11,659 nt of DNA from Euperipatoides rowelli (lineage: Eukaryota > Onychophora > Udeonychophora > Euonychophora > Peripatopsidae), in the NCBI GenBank assembly GCA_003024985.2, contig PXIH01S0010406.1. One strand, 5' to 3'. The number at the start of each line of letters is the position of its first letter. Within the stretch, counting starts at the first letter, position 1. The notes beneath the pieces are model-generated. The model was not told the origin of the DNA, searched no databases, and saw only the letters and a list, made by a program, of their open reading frames with translations. This document shows, in pieces, positions 1 through 7,048 of the stretch. The position numbers and the translations under genes were made by a program.

Positions 1-120
1 TCCTCCCATTGCTACAAATATTAAATTGTCTGGTGCCAGCAGGTGGTATCAGATAACTATGCCTGCATTATCTAGGGTATTTTTTTTTTTTTTTTTAATC
101 AGCCATCTACTTTTTATAAC

Positions 121-147
121 ATTCTGTCTTTTCATTTCTTATTACAG
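121..147 (+). promoter_or_regulatory. 3' splice site (acceptor) of the candidate cassette exon
   Basis: A pyrimidine-rich stretch ends in TTATTACAG, with the AG at 146-147. A plausible branch site is TATAAC at 115-120, about 28 nt upstream of the AG, which is normal spacing. A second, cruder acceptor-like string (T17 followed by AATCAG) lies at 80-102. I chose the later AG because it abuts the abrupt change to balanced base composition. Seen in sequence; its use in splicing is inferred. Confidence 0.6.
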
Positions 148-260
148 AATGTTGGCCTGGCCTGGTTGGCTGATTGCTGTTAGATTCATAACTTGACTTG
201 AATCTGGGAGCACAGCTGACTGAAACTTGACATGGATGGCAAACGTAATAATTGCCATCG
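148..260 (+). other. Candidate poison cassette exon upstream of the last coding exon
   Basis: This is a 113-nt island of 45% GC (51 of 113 by hand count) in strongly AT-rich flanks, bounded by an acceptor (AG at 146-147) and a strong GTGAGT donor at 261. It cannot be a normal coding cassette: its length is 3n+2 and all three frames contain stops. The last exon at 7049 needs one leftover base from the upstream codon. An exon inserted at that junction would therefore read two bases, then CWPGLVG, then TGA at 171-173. That stop is 87 nt upstream of this exon's own donor, beyond the roughly 50-55 nt threshold of the exon-junction rule for nonsense-mediated decay. Inclusion would remove the 180-residue tail and probably destabilise the mRNA. 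An alternative is a 5' exon of a short transcript: the ATG at 236 is in frame with the last exon (MANVIIAI, then GRNRYR). Splice signals and stops are seen; poison function is inferred. Confidence 0.6.
235..259 (+). other. Perfect RNA hairpin next to the cassette-exon donor
   Basis: GATGGCAA (235-242) and TTGCCATC (252-259) pair perfectly over 8 bp around a 9-nt loop. The stem ends one base before the exon end at 260, so in the transcript it would sit in the U1 snRNP footprint or press against it. It includes the in-frame ATG at 236. Its position suggests control of donor access by RNA structure, which is inference. Confidence 0.55.
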
Positions 261-266
261 GTGAGT
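261..266 (+). promoter_or_regulatory. 5' splice site (GTGAGT) of the candidate cassette exon
   Basis: The junction reads CATCG then GTGAGTAG. The intronic side matches the donor consensus GTRAGT perfectly. Read straight through, the frame of the ATG at 236 meets TAG at 267-269, so retention of the intron would also terminate translation. Confidence 0.65.
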
Positions 267-375
267 AGAATTAAACTGTTAGGATATTATTGTTTTTGTT
301 TGTTTAGTTTTTTTTTTTTTTTTTTAATATATATTTTTCCTTAAACCTCAAACTTCTTATAAAAAATGTTTGCTC

Positions 376-510
376 CAGGCCTTTTGAATAAAAATGTGAT
401 ATTAGTGGTAGCTGATTGTGCAGGCTTTCTTTGTGGCATTGAAGCTGTTGCAGTAGTTACATATTCATTGTTAGGAGGAAGGAGAAATTATTGATTCTCA
501 CTGGATAATT
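376..510 (+). other. GC-richer unique segment in the proximal intron
   Basis: This stretch, 115 nt after the cassette donor, has visibly more balanced base composition and higher word complexity than its surroundings. It contains GCTGATTGTGCAG, echoing GGCTGATTGCTG at 168-179 in the exon, and a second AG after TTCATTGTTAG. No open frame of useful length spans it. It could be an intronic splicing enhancer or silencer conserved together with the cassette exon, or unremarkable unique sequence. Confidence 0.25.
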
Positions 511-815
511 GTTTAACCACTTAACCAGCTATTTATTTTGGAGAAATATTGCCAAAAACAAATTTTTTTTGTGTGTGTTTTTTTTTTTTTTTAATCTTGC
601 TAAAAAAGGAAATATTTATAGATTTTTTTTAAAGTCACAGTAGTAAAGAAATTATTTTTCTATGAAAATTTGCCTGTGTTAACTTATTTTTAATATTAAA
701 AAAAGCATTTATTTCCTTCAAAATACTAACTACTGTATAAAAAAGTGAAAATGTGAATGACTTAAGTACTGAGAAAATTTTGTATTATAATTTGTAATAT
801 GCAATAAAACTAACA

Positions 816-950
816 GTATATCAAATAATAAAATATGACTATCCAATAATAATATACCTTATCCTATAATATTCACTTAAATCCATAATATATTGACATA
901 ATTATGCTGTATATCATAATATCGAATATACAGTCTAATAATATTTAATT
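816..950. repeat. Degenerate tandem repeat with a period near 20 bp
   Basis: Variants of TATCC-ATAATAAT recur at 819, 840, 860, 880, 912 and about 934. The spacings are 21, 20, 20, 32 and about 22 bp. The spacer sequence is poorly kept, so this is an old or imperfect minisatellite. It lies entirely inside the candidate inverted-repeat element. Confidence 0.4.
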
Positions 951-1068
951 ACATTTTTAAATATTCAAAGATAACATCAAATACACAAAATAGAGGTTAA
1001 AAATGAAATGCGGTGGAATTAAACATTTTGAGTATACTGTATTTTTAATACGTTATTGCAATGACTTC

Positions 1069-1092
1069 ATTTCACGCCTCAACTCGTGAAAT
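1069..1092. repeat. Perfect 8-bp inverted repeat with an 8-nt loop
   Basis: ATTTCACG (1069-1076) pairs with CGTGAAAT (1085-1092) around CCTCAACT. It is one of few mixed-composition words in the area and lies in the right third of the candidate inverted-repeat element. No function is known to me. Confidence 0.4.
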
Positions 1093-1365
1093 TTTTGAAT
1101 GTGTGTTTAATTTAGCTGGTGCCCAAGTTAATTCAAAAATATTTTTTAGTCCAAAAAAATTTCCAAAATTAACTCTCGACAAATTGGTTAAGTGGTTAAA
1201 ACAATGTTTTAAACTTAAAATTATTTTGTAAATAAATTCTCAATTATCAAACTGGTGTTTAAAAAAAAAAACTATGGAAATTATTTTACGAATTAAAAAA
1301 AAAATTGGACCAGTTCTTCACAGTGTCCAAATTTTTATTGGCAATTTTATTTATTTTTTTAAAGT

Positions 1366-1401
1366 ATGATAATTTGGTTTTCTTTTTTCTATTAGGTAAG
1401 T
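1366..1401 (+). promoter_or_regulatory. Candidate recursive splicing site (zero-length exon)
   Basis: A pyrimidine-rich tract (1376-1393) ends in TTAG (AG at 1394-1395) and is followed without any intervening base by GTAAGT (1396-1401), a perfect donor. A branch-like TGATAAT lies at 1368-1374, about 24 nt upstream. This is the layout of a ratchet point, where an acceptor regenerates a donor so that a long intron is removed in steps; such sites are established in Drosophila and in long vertebrate genes. It lies 1,135 bp into the intron after the candidate cassette exon, on the sense strand of the gene. The intron is short for this class (known examples are usually well over 10 kb). I estimate AGGTAAGT alone at about 0.2 expected per window at this composition, and much less with the tract and branch site. 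Confidence 0.45.
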
Positions 1402-2116
1402 AGCTTGTGGGTATGAATGTAAAGCCCTAATTTTTCATATAAGGAATTTTAACTTGTGAAGTTGGATAGGCGAGGATGAAACCAATAAATCATTTTAAAT
1501 TTTATTTTAAATCCCTAATTTAAAACTAAAGTTAATTTATTATTTCAATTCCAACTATTTACAATACTTATGCCTTATATAACTTTACAGGTTTTTTTTA
1601 CATCTTATTTATTAGTGTTGGACTCTGTTTAGATAATCTATTTACTGTATTTCAAAATTGTTACAAGAGCTGGTGATTCTTTTTGAATTTTCTTCTTGAT
1701 AACCAAGAAACAAATCCTACAAAAAAAACATGTATTTAATTCTAAGTAACTAATCTGAGATAGATAGATTTCAAATAAGTTACTTTATTGAGAATTCTAA
1801 TGGGACCAAAGTGAACATTTATCCGTCTTGTCAATATTTTTATATCAGAATTTATTGTCTTTTTTTTTTTTTTTTTTAATAAATTTTGCTTGCATACTGT
1901 GCAAAAATGAAGGTTGCTCCTTTGCAAATATATAATGTTCATGGTGTGTACAAAAATGTATTATTTTGTCAATTCTTATTTTGCCATAATTAAGTTTATT
2001 CTTGTTATTTTAAAGTGGAAAATAATATGTATAAAAAAATAAAATGTTTATTCAATTTTTATTGAAACTACTGTAAAAGAAGCTTTCAAAATCTTTTGTG
2101 TGCTCCAAATATTTAC

Positions 2117-2958
2117 TTATAAGAAACCATCAGATCTCTTGTGTATAACTGTAGGACAACACTTAGTTAAGTTGTCGTAATGTTTTGACAAACCAGACTG
2201 TCCTACACTAAATTTTATATCCCTCGGCCTCTTCCCATGATAGATGGTTTGTTTGTCTTGCCAACCATGAACTAAAGTTCCATAGATGGTCTCAACAGAT
2301 CCAATCTGCTTCTGAGTTGTCTCTTTAGAAGCAAGTTTGCAGGAGCCTTGTGTAGCTACGAGTGTACTATAAGCAAATAATAATTGGTTTGAATTTTTTA
2401 TAACGGGACAATCAAAAGGTTTCTTCATTGCTTTTTTAGAATTTAAAGAAATCTTTCCACTTGTCCATTAGTAGAAGGCCGATAGTACTGATTTTATTTT
2501 CTAATGCCATAATTCTTGGGAATAAATGTGAACTCGTGTGAATCGGGTAACCCAAACCAAGATTTTAATATACAGTACTTATGGCCTTGCAGACAATAGT
2601 ACATTTCTGAACTTCTAGCCATTTTTAAAGCATCTACTGCAATCAAAAAAGTTAACATCTAAAGGACCAGCAAAATCAATATGTTATCATAGGCCAGGAC
2701 CACGAGTGTAACAGCTTTGGTAGGATTATCACTTTGTAGGACACATAGTTCACAATTTTTAGCTTTTAAATTAATGGCCTCTTTTAGTTCAGGCTACTAA
2801 AAATAACTGCTAGTGTCATCTTGACCAAGCCAGCACATCTCCAGTGTAATTCCTGCAGCACCCCATCTTTTAGTTTATCAGGGGTAATTACTCGTACCAA
2901 GGGATTGTGGTTTTCTGCTGTGATCAAAACTTTGTGGAAGGGAATCACAAAATCTGCA
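2117..2958 (-). pseudogene. Ty3/Gypsy-type retrotransposon integrase, decayed
   Basis: Reading the minus strand from 2958 downwards gives the order of a K02A2.6-like Gypsy integrase, with stops and frame changes. A zinc-binding remnant LHWRCAGLVKM (about 2818-2850) has Cys where the second His of the LHxxHPG motif is expected; its CxxC partner (NCELC) is at about 2740-2755. The first catalytic region DFAGP is at about 2660-2680, with FLIAVDA just after it. LPD then runs straight into SHEFT, so the segment with the second catalytic Asp (SDNGTQ) is deleted. Next come YRPSTNGQVER (about 2453-2490) and the C-terminal part with LLFAYSTL and CCPTVIHKRSDG, intact as a 103-codon open stretch at 2117-2428. 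The family is recognised from motifs; the copy cannot be active. It is antisense to the host gene inside the intron. Confidence 0.75.
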
Positions 2959-4250
2959 AATTAAGCGTTTTTAAAAGCAGTTTCTTTCGTATAGTTTAAA
3001 TCAAAAAAAAAAAATTTCCATTTGTTTACATGGACAATTTGAAAATACTAAAGGTTTTATATAATATAAAAAATACTCTACTTAAAACTAATACAATTTT
3101 TCTTGTCTGTCCTAAAAGAAAAGAATTTAATACTTTTTTTTAACAAAATTTTAACAAAAATAATTTTCGTGTTAATCAGTGGTGGTATTCAAAATATTTA
3201 ATATTTAGACTACTGTACATTAATAGAAAATCTAAAAAATGTGTGCGCATGTAAGGAATATACAATACAGGAAATGTCCTTTTTATTCTAAAATTAAAGT
3301 GAACTACTTTAAACTGTTTTCCAAGTGAAATAAGTTGTTGCGCAAATTATTCTAATAATTTTTCTAATCAGACTTTCAGCTAGCATATGTTAATGTGTTT
3401 TACCTTAGATATAGAAATTCTTTGATTTTTTTAAGAAACAAAGAAAAAACCAAAACGCCAACATTTTAGGAGATATTTGGAAGACGTGCGCATTAGCCTA
3501 CTTGATAAATAATGGCCAAATGGTGTGTGAGGTGTGTATCTTCAAATATTTTATTTTGTAGGAACTTTAAAAATAGAATACAGTAGTTCTTTTTTTAACA
3601 TTGAAAAATCAAAGTAAATACACAGAATATCAATCTTGGAAATACAATTATTTAGTTGGGAATTCTATTTTCTAATGATTTGTTTGCCGGGTGTATTACA
3701 ACAATGAACGACTGTTGGTGTATACATTGCTGGATTTTAAAAAAAATGCCATGCTAGAAACACAATTGTTAATTCTGCCTAGTCTTGAGGCCTAATTAAT
3801 ATTTTTTTATTCAACAACTTTGTTGAGGCTTTTATGTAATTTTTATTTTATTTTTAATTAAGATGTTGGATGTTTATCGGGCCACGCAAAAAAAATGACT
3901 CTTACCTAATTAATAGGATAATATTGTGAATGTTTTTCAAATGTCCGACATTCTACGACAGCTTGAAATGAGTTTATATTGATTACTAATTTAGTTATCA
4001 TAGTTACTATTATACTATTTACCAACCGGTACTGTTTAGCATTTCAATAACTTAAACAGCATTTAGACTAGGTATTTAATTATAGTAATAAAGAGCGGGA
4101 TATTTTATTTCGATATTTTAACAACTGATACAGCTGTATCTGTTCCATACTAGCTGAATAACGGCACTGAGCGTTATATACAAAAAAATAATATAAAGAA
4201 CTACGGTATTTGTAAATCGTTCTAAAAATTTAGAGGACATATTTATAATT
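2959..4250. other. AT-rich stretch separating the two halves of the Gypsy pol relic
   Basis: In an intact element, RNase H, linker and integrase are contiguous. Here about 1.3 kb of AT-rich sequence without pol-like motifs separates the linker (ending about 4270) from the integrase (starting 2958). I found no coding signal, no clear inverted or direct terminal repeats, and no target duplication at the edges. It may be a later insertion with lost ends, unrelated sequence between two separate fragments, or pol sequence decayed beyond recognition. Confidence 0.35.
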
Positions 4251-4256
4251 GTAGTA

Positions 4257-4324
4257 TTCCTTGGTTGACTGATTTATACGAGTGGTCCTGTTCCTTGGTT
4301 GACTGATTTATACGAGTGGTCCTG
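4257..4324. repeat. Exact tandem duplication of a 34-bp unit
   Basis: Two perfect copies occupy 4257-4290 and 4291-4324 (unit starts TTCCTTGGTTGAC, ends GTGGTCCTG). They lie within the decayed Gypsy linker region. The absence of differences between copies indicates a recent duplication relative to the decayed surroundings. The right copy abuts a perfect inverted repeat at 4325. Confidence 0.85.
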
Positions 4325-5095
4325 TTTTCCACGAATTGTTGCAGAATCGTGGAAAAACCACAATCTCTACATACACTGTAGATCCTAAGTAAGCAACCTT
4401 ATACAATTGAAATTTCATCCCTTTTTGTAAAGAGTTTAGACAAATCTTTAGAAATGTAGAAAAGGATGTCCAACCAAAAGTTGTAAACCTAAAGGCTTGT
4501 GGTAAAATATCCCTGTGTTTCTTTGGTAATCTCTTTAAAATTCACTGGAAATGCATCAGCTGTTTCTGCCATAAAAATATCACCTGGAGTCTCTTTCTCA
4601 TGTACTTTGTCGATTTACTAAAAAATAATTTTGTAATTGTAAGCTGAGTTGCCCAATGTTCTGTAGAAATGTTGTTGCGGCTAATGTTGGAACAGAAGAA
4701 TGTTCTCAAAAGATTCTGGTTAATGGCTTATGATCAGTAATGAATGAAAATTTTATATATCTCTATTGGTGATACGTTTTAAGACCAAAAATTATGCCAC
4801 CTAAAGAAAGCTTCCTTGTTAAAATTTCTGTTCAGTCTGTCAACGTGCGAGAGGTATAGGCTATTGGCCTATCAGGGTCATTTGGAAAAATGTTAGATGA
4901 CTGCTCCCAATCCATATACTGAAGCAGCAAATGCAAGTGGCAAAGGCAACTGGCCTATCGGAGTCATCTGTAAAAATGTGAGATGACTGCTCCCAATCCA
5001 TATACTGAAGCAGCAAATGCAAGTGGCAAAGGCAACTGGCCTATCGGAGTCATCTGTAAAAATGTGAGATGACTGCTCCCAATCCACATGGTATG
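4270..5095 (-). pseudogene. Gypsy pol relic: RNase H domain and linker to integrase
   Basis: On the minus strand, from high to low coordinates, I read ASVYGLGAVIS (5090-5050 and repeated copies), DRPIAYTSRTLT (about 4835-4875), GLKTYHQ (about 4765-4785), ITDHKPLT (4719-4742), LAATTFLQ and LQLQNY (about 4625-4695), then TKRDEIS and GCLLR in the linker (about 4385-4435). This is the order of the RNase H domain of Ty3/Gypsy polyproteins and the connection to integrase. Stops and frameshifts occur throughout. The first catalytic Asp (normally DAS) is Ala in the readable copy, and the segment around the catalytic Glu is shortened to NKEA. The relic has the same strand and expected order as the integrase relic at 2117-2958, so both probably come from one element. 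I see no reverse transcriptase domain where it would be expected above 5100. Confidence 0.75.
4325..4356. repeat. Perfect 10-bp inverted repeat, 12-nt loop
   Basis: TTTTCCACGA (4325-4334) is the exact reverse complement of TCGTGGAAAA (4347-4356). It starts at the base after the 34-bp tandem duplication, so the hairpin may have caused polymerase slippage or template switching that produced the duplication. That causal link is inference. Confidence 0.7.
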
Positions 5096-5097
5096 CT
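4865..5097. repeat. 86-bp tandem repeat, about 2.7 copies, inside the RNase H relic
   Basis: The landmark AGATGACTGCTCCC recurs at 4895, 4981 and 5067, and GGCCTATC at 4867, 4953 and 5039, all exactly 86 bp apart. The copies at 4951-5036 and 5037-about 5095 are nearly identical. The copy starting 4865 differs in its first 30 bases and is closer to the expected protein sequence, so it probably represents the original junction. Because 86 is not a multiple of three, each copy moves the RNase H reading into another frame, which is why two overlapping open frames show the same motif in different frames. Confidence 0.9.
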
Positions 5098-5249
5098 CTT
5101 GTTTTAGACGGTGGGAAATCAACTTCACCTGATAATGACTGTCCACAGAGCGTCATATTCATGTCCTGATTTAGGAATAATGGGACAGTAGCCTATAGTT
5201 ATTTTCGGTTTTACATCTGTATAAATGGTTTGAATGCAGTCCATGAAGG

Positions 5250-5470
5250 AATAACATTATTTTGTGTATATGTTTGACTGGTCAGCAAAACTAGGTCTTT
5301 CATTTGAGGAGACATTGATCTTGTGGATGGAAGCTAGATGATATACTGAAACCAATCTTATTGACAAAAATCTCTTTACCTAACAAACACCTAAAAATAT
5401 GCTTGTGTAATATTGCCCAGATTCTATGCATTCCAGTATGCCCATGTTTTAGTAAAAATGTTTAAATCCA
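5250..5470 (-). pseudogene. Fragment of a second, different retroelement integrase
   Basis: The minus-strand frame contains KHGHTGMHRI (about 5420-5455), resembling an integrase zinc-finger start. It continues with EIFVNKIGFSISSSFHPQDQ (about 5310-5380), close to the SSSYHPQTNG motif near the end of the integrase core in Gypsy-derived and domesticated integrases (KRBA2-like). The catalytic centre between EFVNK and the HPQ motif is shortened. It differs from the YRPSTNGQVER type at 2453-2490, so it is a separate element or lineage. It is brief and degenerate; the family assignment rests mainly on the SSxHPQ motif. Confidence 0.45.
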
Positions 5471-5548
5471 TTTAAGAAAACCTATGAAGAAAACTCGGGT
5501 GCTGATGAATATCTTTAGTTACTAAAGTGCTTTAAGTGAATTTTAGCT

Positions 5549-5566
5549 CCCCCCCCCCCCCCCCCC
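5549..5566. repeat. Poly-C tract (18 C)
   Basis: An uninterrupted run of 18 C is followed by ATCCCG and A8. On the minus strand it is a G18 run. It marks the boundary between the integrase relic and the next repeat-like block. Its length is likely polymorphic or uncertain in the assembly. Confidence 0.85.
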
Positions 5567-5900
5567 ATCCCGAAAAAAAAGAATTACGCTCAATTATACT
5601 ATATCGTGGCCTTATAAAGTTTTGTATGTTTTATTGGCCACCATTTTAAAAATCTCTTCCCCTAAATACAAACACTATTTTTTGTAATTATTTTTAGATT
5701 CTACGGCCCCCAAAAAACAAGAATCGACACCAAACTTCAATGTATAGGTCGACTTAAATATTTTAAGATTTTTGTGTGGCCATGTTGTCCGCCATCTTTG
5801 ATTTCTGGTGACTCCAAGAAATTTAGCACTGGCAAACTTTTCACTTTAAGGAGGTCAAAAGGAATAGCCTAATAATAAAAGGGTTGCTGCTTGTAGCCAA
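5567..5900. repeat. Possible interspersed repeat block of unknown family
   Basis: The block has higher complexity than its flanks and carries two similar words on the + strand, GGCCACCATTTT (5637-5648) and GTCCGCCATCTTTG (5788-5801), with CATTTT/CATCTT repeats often seen in anonymous invertebrate repeats. No ORF, terminal inverted repeat or target duplication is apparent. I call it repeat-like on texture only. Confidence 0.25.
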
Positions 5901-7017
5901 GAAAGACCTACAGATTCAATATTGGAGATCCTATGTCCAACAATTTTACCCTACTATAAAGTTAGACAATCTAGTAAGATGGCCTTCTTGAAGGGAACAA
6001 ACTGGAATATAATCGTATATAATGTCATATTGTCAAAATTTCCTTGATATGAAATGCATTGTTGCTATCCTAAAATGTTAACTGTTAGTGCTAGTTAAAT
6101 TTACAAAAAAAACTCCTCGTTTTTTAGAGTTCTGTTCGATTACGCACTGACAGTTGGCCCTTTTTTTTTAATTTAAATAAACGGAAATGATTCATTTGAC
6201 CCATAACAGAGGAGCAATAGGCCTATACTCAGTATTTTCTTAAAGAAGTATAAATTATGTTTAAATTAATTGAAATAGTATTTGTAAAAATTATATATAG
6301 GGTATACAGTATATAATGTCAAATTAGGAACGCCATTTTTATTTCTCTTAGTGTGTCTGGCGAAACAGCTGTTGAAAATTAAAATCTCAACATTCCAGTA
6401 AAAATTTGGGGTTTGCATATTTTTCTGAAAAATGATTTAGACTAAAGTTAAAATAGGTCTACCAAGAATTAATCTAGATGAATTTTTCATAAAAATTAGC
6501 AACCTTTTTCAATTTTCTGATAATTCAGTTAATCCTCTGCAATCTGCTAACCACACTAAATTAAATTTTAATTTATTAACCCTGTCAATATCTTTGTGCT
6601 TCAAGATGATCACTAATAGAGGTTATCAATTATTTTATTGCTTCTATGGTCTCCATTACCAAATTATTGCGTTGAGCATGAATTTCTTAACCAAAATTTT
6701 ATCTAGTTTTGCAAACTAGGCTATATATTTTTAAGAAACTTTACCAATATGCCTTTTTGCTGTAGTTCAAAGTTAGCTACCACCAGTTTATTTGTTAATT
6801 GTATTCGATTCGTTAAATCTTGATTGCTTTTCTGACCTTGGGAAAATGAGAAAACGAACATCTGAAGAAACTAAATATTTGTGAACATGCCCAATGTGTT
6901 AGGTTTCTTAAAATGTATTTGGCTCACTGCTACAATTATTTTTAACTAACATTTTTAAAAGTCTGTATTCAACATTATAAAAAATTATTACATTGATTAT
7001 ACAAAAAAAATTCATTA

Positions 7018-7048
7018 ATGTTAATTTCCCTTTTTTTTTTTTTTTAAG
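7018..7048 (+). promoter_or_regulatory. 3' splice site of the last coding exon
   Basis: CCC plus T15 (7031-7045) forms a very strong pyrimidine tract, followed by AAG with the splice after 7048. A branch candidate GTTAAT lies at 7020-7025, about 24 nt upstream. AAG is a weaker acceptor triplet than CAG or TAG, partly offset by the long T run. The exon side starts GT, completing a codon split 1+2. Confidence 0.7.

Larger units (their letters stand above)
513..1199. mobile_element. Candidate TTAA-flanked inverted-repeat element (piggyBac-like MITE)
   Basis: TTTAACCACTTAACCA at 512-527 is the exact reverse complement of 1185-1200. Interpreted as a transposon, TTAA (513-516 and 1196-1199) would be the target-site duplication. 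The element would then span 517-1195 (679 bp) with 11-bp terminal inverted repeats CCACTTAACCA. TTAA targets and short inverted repeats starting with C residues are typical of the piggyBac superfamily. There is no transposase ORF inside, so it would be non-autonomous. The interior is AT-rich and holds a degenerate tandem array (816-950) and a hairpin (1069-1092). The inverted repeats are short, and the internal sequences next to them do not match further, so chance is not excluded. Confidence 0.45.
261..7048 (+). other. Large final intron (6,788 bp)
   Basis: The intron runs from the GTGAGT donor to the AAG acceptor at 7046-7048 before the last coding exon. If the cassette exon is skipped, the intron is longer and begins off-window. 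It contains the candidate recursive-splicing point at 1395/1396, a TTAA-type inverted-repeat element, minus-strand Gypsy pol relics at 2117-5470, and long AT-rich stretches with no coding signal on either strand. Stretches where I see nothing specific are about 1402-2110 (except T18 at 1860-1877) and about 5900-7020. Confidence 0.55.

Noticed and set aside
1742-1942. Minus-strand 66-codon open frame
   Set aside because: It contains a Lys run from the T18 tract and no recognisable motif; random AT-rich open frame.
5160-5250. Possible continuation of Gypsy reverse transcriptase upstream of the RNase H repeat
   Set aside because: No palm motif such as YxDD or conserved RT words could be read in any minus-strand frame between 5100 and 6900.
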